From Druceiella hillmani (taxonomy: Eukaryota; Arthropoda; Insecta; Lepidoptera; Hepialidae), in assembly GCA_039881145.1 (NCBI GenBank), contig JAYKKI010000008.1, positions 34,854,501-34,918,500 on the forward strand: a stretch of DNA of 64,000 bases, written 5' to 3'. The first letter of the stretch is position 1. Each line of letters begins with the position of its first letter. The notes under the pieces were generated by a model. It saw only the letters and a program-made list of their open reading frames with translations. It was not told where the DNA came from and searched no databases. Shown here one piece after another: positions 1 through 11,999 of the stretch. A program made the position numbers and the translations under genes.

Positions 1-754
1 ATAAAGTTCTTGAACTTTTTTTTACATAAAAATTAGCAATATGATTGGAAAAATATAGATATGAATCATGAGGAATTTGGTTTAATGTAACATAGTATAA
101 ACTTTACGCTTGTAAACAAGTTTAATTATCAATAAATGGACAGAACCAGTCCTCATACTACAACTTAAATTGGTTACAATCCCATTCGTATGAGAACATA
201 TATCTTTCTTTTTATAATTTGTAATTTAAAATTGAATTAAATTTGAAATTGAAAATTAGTATTAAGCTAGAATTTCCACTGCACCTAAAAATCGATGCGA
301 AACACAGATATAGTAGATAGGCTTGTTTACTTGTTACTCGTACTATGAGTAATTATGATAAACTCTTTAAAGCCAGCCCTTATAATTTAATTGTTCACAA
401 CTAAATGAAACTACGTGATGTAGTATTACTTATACTTTATTTAAATTCTTTACCACGACCTAGGTTTCGTTGTATGCCAACATCTTCAGGATTATAATTC
501 AGTTTTATATTTACGTCTCGTTTATTTGACGAAAAAAAACCATTAACTGATTAAACATACAATCTAGTTTTTAAAAGTATGATTACGATCAGGTTATAGT
601 TCGAAAGTAGTTTTGGAAACGAATCTCTCGGAACTTATGTAAATAAGATGTTATGATAGTTAGAAAATAGGCCTAAAATAGATATAGACCCAAATACGTA
701 TGAAGGAAAATAATACATAGATACACATTAGCCAAAATGAACATACGAATATAT
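1..754. other. A+T-rich non-coding DNA
   Basis: No open frame, RNA gene or recognisable transposon is visible. Short open frames at the right edge on the minus strand only read through the following TG-rich tract and are low-complexity. I saw no convincing partner for this stretch in the second duplication copy. Confidence 0.6.
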
Positions 755-890
755 ACAAATATGTGTGTGATAACGTGTGCGGGTGTGGACGTGTGTGCAC
801 GTGCGCGTGTGAGTGAGTGTGTGGGTGTACGTGTGCATGCATGCATACGCGCGTGCACGCTCGCGTATGTGTGTGTGTACGTGTGTATGA
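755..890. repeat. TG-rich alternating purine-pyrimidine tract
   Basis: Imperfect (TG)n with interspersed GC, ACGT and GCATGC steps. Long alternating purine-pyrimidine runs of this kind can adopt Z-DNA under supercoiling (general knowledge). The His/Thr-rich open frames on the minus strand are translations of this repeat, not genes. Confidence 0.85.
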
Positions 891-1968
891 TATATTATTA
901 GTATTTAAATAAATAGATGAGTATCCAGTTGATTTAAGAAGAAGAAAATAAGGTAGGTAAATGTTTTTCTTTTATATATCATCGCGTCAAACAGTAAAAA
1001 GATGGTAAATACTTGATGTAAATGTTCTTTATCTACACGATCTCATAAACGAAAATGGTCGCTCTCTTCAAATTAGGAATGTTTACGTAGAAGTGAAATG
1101 ATAATATCTGTGCGATTTGCTAAAATTGTTAGGTTTTTCATAAATAAATATATTTTTTTTCTGTCCAAACATATCAATACTTTTCGTAACGTTTAATTAT
1201 TTATATCTCTTTACGTTTCATTTAATTTAGTGATGATACTTGAATGATAAATTTTTTATCAACTATCGTTAATTCCTTTTCATGGCAGTTAACTTTCCTG
1301 TTCTGCAAAAATATGAGAAACAGACCTGTAATCAGAAAATATGCATTCATCAATTCTAATTCTCGAAACGATGAAGAGGTTTGGGTATTTAAATCAACAG
1401 TTTTAAATATTTAAAAAATTAAAATAAAGCATATCGTACAATTTTTGAGACTTAAAGTGTTTCAAAAATTTACTAAAATTTATTTCAAAAACTTTCAAAA
1501 ATTTTAAAGGCACAAACCTAAACGGATCTAAAATATATCTCAAATTTGGTAAGTACAAATATGCAGATATTTGTTATTGATATAAATATATTGATGTAGT
1601 TATATTCCATCCATCTATATGTCTCTATCTTGATGTTTAAATATAGGTACAATTTTAATTTATATTTAAGTATATCTTAAAAATAATTATCACCACTTCT
1701 ACATGATATGGTTTAGTATGTTCAGCAGTAGAACAGAATGTATATATTTATAGACTTCAGTAGCAAAAACGAAGTTAATATCAGAAAACCAAAACTTAAA
1801 AGATAAAATAACAAATATTAACACACACAAAAGGAATCAAAATGTCATTATCTTTGATCACTTGGATCAATAATAGAAAAAAAAAATAAAAATGATTCGC
1901 TTGGAAAAAAAGATAATAATATTATTTATAGTATTGGGAAAAAGAGGTTAAGAAATAGAAAATAGGAC
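891..1968. other. A+T-rich non-coding DNA
   Basis: Nothing gene-like is visible. Runs of A and T dominate and there is no open frame above 60 codons. Confidence 0.6.
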
Positions 1969-2335
1969 CAATGTGAGTGCTTGTAAATGGCTGGAAGAAA
2001 ATAGTATTAATGGCAAATAGGAAGAACGTCAAAGACGCATACGTCAAGAAAAGGTTATGGAAAAAAGAAGATAATTATTAGAGAAGTTCAAATAAGGGAA
2101 GAAAGGCAACTTTGTAATTATTAAACATGACAATCTTATTATTAAGGAATGGAAATCCACAGCGGAGAAACGAAAAAGAGGTGAGCTTTTATCTCCTAGA
2201 TATCCTATCCGGCCTCAAAAGTATTAAGCACCATCCAAACTCGACAAAATTAATGCGTTCGATATAATTAGAGCCAGAAGCAATTCACCGTCAGAAAAAA
2301 ACTATCCCATGAGATATTTATTTTCAGAGTACCCT
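1969..2335 (+). pseudogene. Decayed coding-like stretch, possibly LINE ORF1 C-terminus
   Basis: One plus-strand frame, starting at the GTG at 1975, stays readable for about 120 codons with only four stops. It is rich in Lys, Arg and Glu, with a basic region EERQRRIRQEKVMEKRR near the start and a KRKRGELLSP stretch near residue 75. This layout resembles the C-terminal part of ORF1 proteins of some insect non-LTR retrotransposons, where a charged region is followed by a short hydrophobic-basic tail. That link is a weak resemblance from memory. No zinc knuckle or other diagnostic motif is seen, so it could be another transposon relic. Confidence 0.3.
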
Positions 2336-2361
2336 TTTTTTTAAATTAGTAATAGCATAGA

Positions 2362-2417
2362 GATTATTTTTGTTCCTTCCGGTGGCATTGATTATTTTTG
2401 TTCCTTCCGGTGGCACT
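2362..2417. repeat. 28-bp direct repeat, two copies
   Basis: Two adjacent near-identical 28-bp units carry the core TTCCTTCCGGTGGCA, differing at one base near the end. The high identity marks a recent local tandem duplication. Confidence 0.85.
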
Positions 2418-2894
2418 GATGAGTTACTGTAGACGAAAAACGTATTTACCAAGTTACCGTTTTAAATATACGATACCTTAAAGATAGATTCGATAGAAAA
2501 ATGCTAATTTTTGTAGGATTTGAGACTTCTCCCGAACGTGAAAATTGCTCGAAAAAATATTTATTTTACATGCTGAACAAAATAATTAAATTTTAATGTA
2601 GTTTTGGGGTATTAGAAGCTATTTGAGGTTAACATTAGATTTAAGGGTATTCCCCTGTCTTTCTCAAACAAAAAGTTCAAAGATTTCTTTTCTAAAACCA
2701 TATATTACTCACTGTTACCATTTCTAAAGACAAAACTTAATATATTTCGTTATTGTCATTTAAATGATTTGGAAACAAAATTAGTTTAAAAAAAATACAG
2801 GACATAATGAAAATCTGAAACAAATTTTCAAAAATTTAGTTCCCAATTTCCAAGTAACCATTATTTCATGTGTAATCCGTCTAGATATTACTGT

Positions 2895-3262
2895 ATGCAC
2901 ATAAATAAGTGTAACAATGCAGGCGAGATGTTACCATTTACTCGTAAATAAACACGGAATCGACGTGAGGTAATTCAGCATTTAATTGGATCGGCCAGTC
3001 TTGTAGCTAAAACTTGTTAATTAATCGACAGGTATTGGCCTCGCTTACAGTTACATGACTCTTCGACTTCACTGGTGGAATGTCAGTGCACTTTGGTGCA
3101 ATGTGTGGTGCAAATGATTTTGGTATTGAAAGAAAATGAGACCAAAATTAATAAAGGAAATTCATGTTGAAGATTTTATAACTAGGTTCTCTTTTTAATT
3201 TTTGACATGAAATAAATCATCTAATATTTTATTAAGATCAACTTCGTAATTGTTTAACGTAC
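2895..3262. repeat. Paired non-coding block 1, copy A
   Basis: This block matches 36,562-36,935 in the same orientation. Shared segments include AAATAAACAC, an ATTCAGCA(C/T)TTAATTGGATCG segment, TTAATTAATCGACAGGTATT, and GCACTTTGGTGCAA followed by a GTG(T/G)GGTGCAAA-like run. No open frame spans the block on either strand. It is the leftmost pair I could find and sets the duplication spacing at about 33.7 kb. The A+T-rich homeodomain-like cores are compatible with regulatory DNA, but that role is inferred. Confidence 0.85.
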
Positions 3263-3326
3263 TTTGCTTATGATTTCACTGCGTTATATTAAAGTAATCT
3301 TTAATATTAGAATTACTTTCTTATGC

Positions 3327-3390
<64 letters not shown>

Positions 3391-3413
3391 TATATACATA
3401 TATATTTCTACAT

Positions 3414-3475
<62 letters not shown>

Positions 3476-3479
3476 ACAT
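3327..3479. repeat. (AT)n microsatellite with (AC)n core
   Basis: Two long (TA)n runs flank a (CA) run of about 24 bases near 3,415-3,438. The Tyr/Ile open frames across it are artefacts of the repeat. Confidence 0.95.
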
Positions 3480-4869
3480 ACATAATACAGAAATTAGGCC
3501 GCTGGTTTTAGAAATTCATGATGTAATTAACCACAGGCTTTAAATACGAGTGCACATGTATTTCCTTAAAAACTTAAATATTTTTCTAATTATGACATAA
3601 AAATGTAATTATAAAGTACTCTCAGCAATTCTTTGTATTAGAAACCATCTAAATTCTACATTCATCGTTTGTCTTTGAAAGAAGTAGATCTGAATTTTTA
3701 TTTCTCGATGTGTAGATCAAATCTATAAATTGCCACAGAATATATTTAAATTTTTATTAATTTTCCTTATTACCTTAAAACACGTGCGTAACGATTGAAC
3801 CGCCAAATAACAAATGTCCATAAAACAACAAGCACCATATATTTAATCAAACGCGATGGCAAGAATTTAATAAAATTGTACGTTCCCTTTCACTATAGTA
3901 GTATAATGTTTAAAAATTCTCGCCAGAATATGGTTTTAAGGATTTGTATCAAGAGACCGTAAAGTACCATCAGGGTACTTTATTGTCTCTTGATAGATTG
4001 GTTCAGGATGGAAGTACTATGGGCATTTAATTTTCGTGAGCCCTCGTACTTTTGTCTTCAGTAAAAAAATATATTTGATGTAATAATAAAGACATTAAGT
4101 TGTTCCTTCTATCAGTTTAAAGATAAAAATAGAAAATATTATATTCTTTAGATTTTCTATGAAATATACCACACCAAGGACAGGGAATTAGAAAAGTGAA
4201 AGGAAAAAAACGCGCATTATGACGTAAGCGTTTAATAGAATCTTGATCTTTTCCAAGTATAGGACGACAGTTTCTATACATTTGAAAATTGGATAAGACT
4301 TAGCCTTAGTATTGTATGATGAATTACACAATAAATGAACACAGACTACAATGACAAATTTGTTTAGAAAGAATTACATCAGTTGAATACAATCCATATT
4401 ACCTATATGTTAGTGGTTAATATAATCCAGATTACCTATATGTTATGAGCATTTACTTAACAGAAATGTATTTTAATCAGTGACCGTATTTCAAGGAGCG
4501 GTTGAGAATCGGCAACTAAATTACAAAAGAAAAAAAAAGAAAAAGATATTTTTATTATTTTTAACGAAAAAGCACGGAAAAGTTATTTTTTCTTTTTTCA
4601 TTTTACGATTTAGTTGCTGATTATTAATTGCACTGTCCTTCATTGTTAAATATATATATTGACATATTTCAGTCATATACAAGATTTATCCTCTGTACGA
4701 TAAGAATTAACAGTATTACAGTCTTCAAGTTCAGTGTTACTTATCAATTCTTGGTTTAAACAAGCTGGTAGTTTGGTGCTAATACAAGAGTATCGGATTT
4801 TTTAGGGCTCCGTAGCGAAATAGCAGAAACGGAACACGACTACCAATGGAAGGTTATAATTTCGTTATG
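3480..4869. other. Non-coding DNA with a hairpin and a motif from a dispersed repeat
   Basis: No gene is visible. At 3949-3993 there is a 20-bp inverted repeat with two mismatches and a 5-base loop. At 4391-4446 a segment of about 23 bases ending CCTATATGTTA is repeated with a 33-bp period. At 4797-4835 the sequence TTAGGGCTCCGTAGCGAAAT followed by an AAACGGAAC run resembles the start of a dispersed insect repeat of the 'gggttccgta...aaacggaaccc' type. That link is from memory and unverified. Confidence 0.45.
3949..3993. repeat. Imperfect 20-bp hairpin
   Basis: The left arm at 3949-3968 pairs with 3974-3993 except at two positions, with loop ATCAG. There is no adjacent gene, so a terminator role is not suggested. 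Confidence 0.75.
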
Positions 4870-4986
4870 TCTTCTTATCTATCACATTCATTAATTTCTA
4901 CATATTAAACTTACTTGTTAACAACTTTTGCCAATAGTTGCTTCATATGGAGATCAAAATTAATATGTAGTTTAACACGTTAAAAG
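4870..4986. repeat. Paired non-coding block 2, copy A
   Basis: It aligns with 41,012-41,128. The clearest part is AGTTGCTTCATATGGAGATC here against AGTTGTTTCATATGAAAATC there, followed by matching AATTATAATATG-like sequence. It is short and moderately diverged, but lies in the right order between blocks 1 and 3. Confidence 0.65.
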
Positions 4987-5559
4987 TTATTTTGATGTGC
5001 TTCCCAGTACTTGCAAAGTGAGTGTAATTTTTTTGTGCATCCCTTCGTGGGAAATACCGTTGCGTAGGACTTCAAAGTGGTACTGAGATTCCATTAACAT
5101 TTTTAATTTCTATGCTTGCAAAACATTAAGCTTCAAGGTAGTCAAGGCTTCATAGGGAGTTTGAATAAATAGAAATATTTTAAGGATAAGGTAGAACTTT
5201 AAAAACAATTTTAGCTGAATCATATTTGTGCGTGTTTGAACACGCACTTGGCCTTATTTTAATGTGTTAATAAATACATAAGGTTAAATCAATGAGGATA
5301 GAAATAAATTGAATTCAGTTTTGAAAGGTACGTAGAGTGAGGTAATACTTTTGTCCATTTTTATAATTGTAGGAATATCGACGAACAAATAGTAACTATT
5401 AAATTTAAAAAATTGTTTGCTATGATTACTATTTATAAAACCAAAAATTAGTCCATTATTTTTAAATATTATGGCTGGGCCTAAGAATATAGCACTTATA
5501 CTGAATAAAATTACTTAAATTTACCAACTCAAATAAAAAAAAATTTACAACAGTTTCCC
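4987..5559. other. Non-coding DNA between paired blocks
   Basis: No gene is seen. A perfect 9-bp palindrome with a 2-base loop, GTGCGTGTT/AACACGCAC, lies at 5228-5247. Confidence 0.5.
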
Positions 5560-5755
5560 GTATAATATGGTATACGTTATAAGGAGGACGTAGGCAGTGT
5601 TACGCCCACACATTGTATTATTTTCAATTGTCCAAAAATAGGACTAAGTTTATCGTACGAGTTCCATTTCAGTTGAGATCAAAGTGAAAAATATCAATAA
5701 ATTGAAAAGCAATGTGTGTTTGAAATTGTGCAGCGCTTATGCAAATGTTTACTTC
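5560..5755. repeat. Paired non-coding block 3, copy A
   Basis: It aligns with 41,975-42,220. Shared runs include GTAGGCAGT(G/A)TT, TTGTCCAAAAATAG, a GTAC(G/C)(A/G)GTTCCAT segment, CAGTTGAGAT and AGTGAAAAATATCAA, then CAGCG(C/G)TTAT. The end of this block is where copy B carries a perfect 22-bp hairpin that copy A lacks. There is no conserved reading frame. Confidence 0.85.
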
Positions 5756-6184
5756 CTTAAAATAAGAGTAAAAGAAATTCGTATTTTCAAAGCCTTATAT
5801 TATTTTTATGTATTTTTATGTAATATTGTTAAAGTATTTTCCTGCTGGTGCTGAATAAAAAGAAAAACATTGTGGTTTTTGGCTTTTAGTAGACCAAATT
5901 TTAAATACTACAATTATTTTTTGCGGAATTTTCAAGGAAATCGTATCCTTTGATTTGTGATTGAATTATAGTTTAAAAAAAAATTACAATGCTAAATTTA
6001 TTTTAACATTGTTTTATTATTACAAAAATTGTATTATCTCCATTTGAGAAAGTTAATTGATCGACATATTCTATTACCGATATATGGGTTAGACTCCCGC
6101 CCGCTTTTCCGCATATTAAGCGCTTAATGTGGATAAAGAAAAGCACTGTTAAAGATAATATTGTATACTATTTAAATTAATACA

Positions 6185-6850
6185 CGATGGAATTTTCATG
6201 ATATGTATTTTTCATCGTATAATTAATCATAATGCATTTTTTATCTTTATGTTAAATATCACAAATCCATTTTTTGGAATAGTTGTTTTTTCTGTATTTC
6301 TTTTTCTTTATGCGACATTTATAAACAAAGGAATTACGATGGAACAGAAAGCTTTTTGATTGAAAAGCTTCTGAAGGGCGTCGAGAGTGATGGAGCAGAA
6401 CGCGTAGGGCGTGCGACGGTGCGCGTCGATTAATCCCTCCTCTGGATACCATTAAGAAACTACTAACAAACGTTATCCTGCTCCTCGACTGGATTATTTG
6501 TTCTTCACCCTTCAATATACTTTTAGGTTGGCTCTCGATTAGGCTGCCCTCTTTCGTTAACGTTTCCTTAATTATAGTTAAAACACATTTGAAGAAATAT
6601 ATTTCTTCTTTTATTGGACAATAGTAATTTAATAAAACAGCAATGCGATTGAAGTGATTCTTAAAAATTTAAGAGGTATGATGTACGGAAATAAAGTTCT
6701 AAGTTATTCACTATATTCGTAAAAATAAAGACAAAGCAAAGCATATAAAATAATAAATGGAAGATAAAATATTATTCAATTAAGAGAAGAATATAAGAAT
6801 ATTAGATTTTTTTTATTTGAAGCGAAATGTCACTTTGAAGGCTTGTAGTC
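6185..6850. repeat. Paired non-coding block 4, copy A
   Basis: It aligns over its length with 42,818-43,482. The core at about 6310-6560 is richer in G+C than its surroundings. Shared runs include TTTATAAACAAAG-like sequence, GGCGTGCGA, CATTAA/GATTAATcc-type sequence, GTTATCCT, GACTGG(A/C)TTATT and TTAGGCTGC. The minus-strand open frame at 6252-6515 (87 codons) is not preserved: the aligned frame in copy B has stops and a 6-base gap. I therefore read the block as non-coding constrained DNA, for example an enhancer or non-coding RNA. The function is unknown. Confidence 0.85.
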
Positions 6851-9800
6851 CACTGATTTGGTTCCCAAGACATGTGTGGTCTTGTTACGGGTGTATCGTT
6901 AATACGGTTTACCAATTATCCTTTGTAACCATTCGGAGAAACGCGCTCGAGACCTTCGTTTGCATAAACCTGCTTATGTGATTTATGTTTCCCAACTACT
7001 ATCTATAGTGGTCAGCTAAATTGTTCTCTTGTCATTTAGTTGCTTCTGTAGTTTAATTTTTACTGAATTGCCTCAATTTTGTTTCATAAATTTTTCTTCT
7101 TAAGCATTTAATTGCAAGTCTTTCATTGTTTTACGTTCATCAGAATGAAATCATTTTTGTCTAATTTTATTGAACTGCCACCTGTGACGAAACTTATTAA
7201 TAATATAATTTTTAAATTTACGTCAAACATCAAGGTACATATAATACATAAATTTAGCGAACTTACTGCTACAAAAGAAATCTTTTCCAATCAGACACTT
7301 TGATTTAAGTTGAACATTTTGTAATGTGGATGACTGTTAAAGACACTAATAAAAACAAAACTAATTATGATATTAACGATAAACAACAAAAATATCACAG
7401 CAGATAAATAAAAAACAAATTATAGTTGAAAGAATATAAAAAAAAAATGAATAATTCAAAATCCAGACATTGTTGCGAACAAGAAATGGGTAACAAAATT
7501 GAGTTAGGAAAGATGGGTTTAAGGATTAAGGTATTATTATTATTATATAGACAAAATATTACAAAGAAGAGTAAGAAAGTATAGACTGCGATGACTGCGG
7601 ACCTGCGTCCATTTAAGTTACACTCGGAATTCAGAACCATAATCATATTATTTGCAACCGAAAACGTAGCGGATATTAAAGTTGTGAAGACGTTTTTAAT
7701 TTTTAAGAAGATATTCCGCGGAGTGTGCTTAGCACACATCTCCATAGTCAAGCAGTGGCAGTAAGAATGTTTGATAGAGATGAGTTTTAGTTCAAAGTTT
7801 AGAAAATGTTAAAGATACTTGAGGGAGTATATTCTGTTGAAGACTTGAGGTTGCCAGTCATGATTCTCATCGATCAGCAGACCCAAGTAATTTAAAGTTG
7901 GCGTAAATGGAATTCATGTATAATTGAATATTAGATACGGCAGATTCGAAGGCATAATTTTAGAAAAGCAGCCTTTAGCTACCATCTATGATAGCTTGAG
8001 ACTTAATTAGATTAATTAAAAGATCCATTTAGAAGTCCACTGACCGACGGAAGCGAAGTCTTCATTGAGGGTATTGATGATGGTTGATAAAAAGTTTATA
8101 TCAATATGGGCCTATACTTGTCAGTCAGCATGAAGGTGATAATTACTATGTATATAGGTAGATGACTATTTATTATGTATATATACAATTACTATGTATA
8201 TCGGTATGAGGTAGAGAAGGACGTCTTCTTCCCTTCACAAGGGAAAGTGGCAGTTATCAGAGATGTGTTAAATATGTCAGTAATAACAGGGGTTACAATA
8301 TCTAAAATAAGCTTAAGGGCTTTAATATTTAGGCTATTGCATCCTATAGATTTCTTTTATTTCGGTACGGTTAGTTTTTGTTTTCGAATCACAGATATTA
8401 TGAAATATAAATTTATGGTCTGAACAGAGAGAGAATAAATACACTTCTATAATTGTGATTTAACAGCTGTGTGGAATGATACTGTCGGTTAGCAAAGAAA
8501 GAGTTCAATATATTAGGATCAAGCTGGTAATATGTATCAGTATGAAAATTACCAACATACAGAGTACCGACGAACGTTTTATTGAAGAGTAATGGCGCAT
8601 TGAGGAGATTAAATAATTTTGGCATTTGGACACATTTGTGTACGTCTATTCCTAATCATTCTAAATGTCCATCATGTTAAAGGAATAGTGTTTACTTTAA
8701 ATCTGATTTTGGTTTGATTACGCTTAGCCATAATTTTTTAGATGGAATCATTAAATAATGGACTGTACATTACAATTGCTCATCTTTGGGTCTCTATCGG
8801 CTAATGCACCCGGTGTTTTCATAATGATAAGATTTTACGATTGCTTTTAATATAAAAAAAACACAATAGTCAGTTAATTTTAGAATCAGTCAGGCAAACA
8901 TTAAAGATTTAAAAATAAAAAAGACGGAAACACCTCTTAATTTATAATGTATCTTCAGTTGGAGTTTTTCGTAAAACCAACTTCTTTACTTTTTGTGTTT
9001 AATCTTCTTGTCTAGAAATGTGGGTCTCTCACAAACTGTAAATTAGGTATCATTACATTTTTTTTGCATGATATAAAATTGGCAAATAGCGAAAATTCGA
9101 CTCTGATCATATTTTAGTCTACAAGTATTACGGGGCGCAGTTATATCGCATTATATATGCAATATAATTTCAAAACAGGTTTGTTGTTTTTAAAGAAATC
9201 AATTCCAAGTAAAGTGAAAAAATGTGGGTGGCACATTATTTGGGCACAGAACAATGCTCACTTTATTAAAAACTTTGATAAGTTTTCAAATGTCAAAAAC
9301 ATGAAAAATTGTTTTATTCTGACAGTAGTTTCGATAAATGTAGATGATATTTTTCTTACATTACGTGAACTCTGTGGAGTAAGACACATGAGTGGAGTTG
9401 GCGAGATACTTTCTTTGAAGGTTTCTATTCAAGAAAAAAAGACAAAATTATCGTCACTGATTGATTTTTTCCAAAAGACTAAAATCGTCAGTAGTAATAT
9501 TATAAAATTTATGTTCTAATAATATCTGAAAATGTGAGTACTATTGTTGTTTAGCCCTACATTCCTTATCAATAGAAAATAAGTTTTATTAGTAAGAACT
9601 TTAACTTAAAAAGGACCGGAGATATTTATCTACAACTTTATGCATACTTACATATTGGATATTACAATATCTATAATAAGGAGCCGATAATTTACTTTTA
9701 ATAAATATTTAAAATAACAATCTAAAACCGTTATATCTAAACTCCATTATGTAAATAACTTTAATTCACTTAAAAAAAATTATTCCTTTTTACTTAAATT

Positions 9801-11999
9801 ATAAAAATAATTAAGATATTAATTGTCTTTGTACATTTTTCTTTAAATTTTATGGTATGTGCTTCCTAAAATGTAAAAAGTTAGATAAGATTTTAGACAG
9901 TTGTCGCATTTTATATCGTACAAATTTTATAAAAAGGAGTTAATTTTATTGTGTGATTTTTAAACCTTTTCAAAACGTATGAATAAAGAGAAATAACAAT
10001 TTGAGCGAACGGGGTCAGAATACGCCAAGTCCAATTTTGGGTTAAGTTTTGAAATAATTGAAGCTATTCGTAACATTAAATAATGTATAAAGTTTTTGTA
10101 GGCAACATAAAAATATACCAAAATATTTTAACACGGTATATTGCCAATTAGGACAGATTGTCTTCTGTGATCACTTTTCTGGTTTTATATTCTAAAACTA
10201 GAAGTATTTTTGAGATGAGAAAACCATGTCTTTATAGCCATATCAAACAAATAATGATATGTACGTAATAATAAAATCGATAAAAACTTCCAAAAATATA
10301 CAATTAAGCTAATTATTATTCATTGGTCGATATAAACGTTTTTATAAGTTTTTGCTGTACTTAAGTAACAAGTGAAATAAGTGACCAAACCATCGAATAT
10401 ATAATAATTAATTTGACTATAATATTTTATAAAAAGTGACTAAACAAAATGCATTAATGGAATCATTTTTTGCGGGAAAAAAATAATTGTAGCTAATAGT
10501 ATAAATGTCATCTATGGCCTTGATATGAAGAATCAACACCGATGTAACCGATGAATCAACACCGATGTCACCAACACTATGTAATTTATTGTAAATCCAT
10601 AAATTATTTTTCCATTCCGAGTAATTACTATTTTTTGATCTACTACCAATATTTATCTCCACTTTTGTTTCGGCTTTTCTACTTTATTACTTCTCAAGTG
10701 TCGTTTCTGTTTTATTTTCATCATCATTCATTCATTATTATTAATCCTGTCCACGTGTATTGATTATTTTCAATTTATTTGTAGACGTGCTTGACGATAT
10801 CACCAAATATTTGTTATTTTTTCCGTTAAGTTTTTTCTATTTTTTCCATTTTAGTAATTAAATGCTCGATTGTAGCTCGATTTTTAGTATTTTTTCCATT
10901 TTAGTAATTAAATGCTCGATTGTAAATATTTGACCAATTTGAATCACTCGTATTTATAACAGAAGATTACTAAATTACAAAATGTGTACAGTTTGTACTT
11001 TAACCACACAGTTACTAGTTTTTAATACCAGCGTATTTTTATTTTTTCAGATTCCCATCAGAAAACATTTTGGTGTATGACACTTTGTATATATAGCACC
11101 AAAGTTTTATTTCAACTGGATTAAATTGCTTTTGACAAAGTAAATATTCGACCTTTTAAAATATCATTATCAGTGCAAATAGGAAAAGCAAACAAAGAAT
11201 GTAGCAGACTATATTTTTAATTATGGTTTTAGGTGTAGTAAAAATAAAGATATTAAAAACTATAAATTAAGACCTGACACTCTCTGACTAATAATTTATG
11301 GGTTTGTTTATTTATTTAAAATAATACCTCAAAAGGAATTTAATGTTAAAAACATATAATTTGTTTACATTTACATCAATATTTAATCCACGTATTGCTT
11401 AGCAGTTGTCAAGTATATACGAGTACAAATAATATCTAAATAAATTGAAAGTGAAATTATTAAAAGGGTAAATTGTAATCACAATCCATTTTAATAATTA
11501 TTTCTGTAAATGGGTCCAAAATTGCACAACCGTCGTCCAGTCCTTAGATTAAATTGTGGTTTTGATCTTGTTGATATTTGTCATTATATATAAGCATTGA
11601 TTTTTATAAGTTATTTATAAACTACTTTGATATTTGGAAATTGCTGCTCCCCCTAATTTTGTCAAATGTTTGAAAATATTGGAATGGAAATGGGTCTTTG
11701 GATTGAAATTGTAGCACACGAACGCAAGGAATTTTTAATTTACAATGCAAGAAAACAAGGCGGAAAGCCCTGAAAGTAAAAGTATTGGCCACTTGCATTT
11801 TTCTTTATACTACTAAAACAATTACCATTTTGTTTCGGCGCAAAATCCCTCTCTATACCAAAAAGGTATACAACACATTTATGGACGTTATTATGGACTC
11901 TTGATCATAAAATCAAAATAATAAAATAAAAGAAATTATTTTGAAGCAAAACTTTAAGGTATACAATTTTTTTAACGAAGTTATTGGGCAATAAACTTA
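6851..11999. other. Long stretch without paired blocks or genes
   Basis: About 5 kb lacks a visible partner in copy B, where the equivalent interval is much shorter. It therefore holds sequence lost from copy B or inserted in copy A. Open frames at 7395-7751 (minus, 118 codons) and 9157-9519 (plus, 120 codons) show no recognisable motif, and their lengths are near the chance maximum for 70% A+T. A minus-strand stretch near 7840-7930 has a weak LINE-like flavour, not strong enough to call. A 16-bp repeat, GAATCAACACCGATGT, occurs at 10530 and 10553. Confidence 0.5.
10838..10924. repeat. Perfect 37-bp direct repeat, 50-bp period
   Basis: The same 37 bases, including CCATTTTAGTAATTAAATGC, occur at 10838-10874 and 10888-10924 without a mismatch. 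The unit contains the homeodomain-like core TAATTAAA. Perfect identity indicates a recent local duplication. Confidence 0.9.

Noticed and set aside
3264..3511. Tyr/Ile-rich open frames across (AT)n and (AC)n tracts (also at 21,270, 37,913, 41,341 and 60,898)
   Set aside because: Artefacts of dinucleotide repeats.
6252..6515. 87-codon minus-strand frame in conserved block 4
   Set aside because: The aligned copy B frame contains stops and a gap, so the conservation is not coding.
7395..7751. 118-codon minus-strand open frame
   Set aside because: Low-complexity hydrophobic C-terminus, no domain and chance-like length.
7830..8130. Minus-strand string resembling the Y-L-G-x-x-I-D-E segment of LINE RT
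   Set aside because: Only one short segment fits and no flanking RT motif was found in order.
9157..9519. 120-codon plus-strand open frame
   Set aside because: No motif is recognised, it has no paired copy, and a frame of about this length is expected roughly once by chance in 64 kb at 70% A+T (rough estimate from stop-codon frequency).
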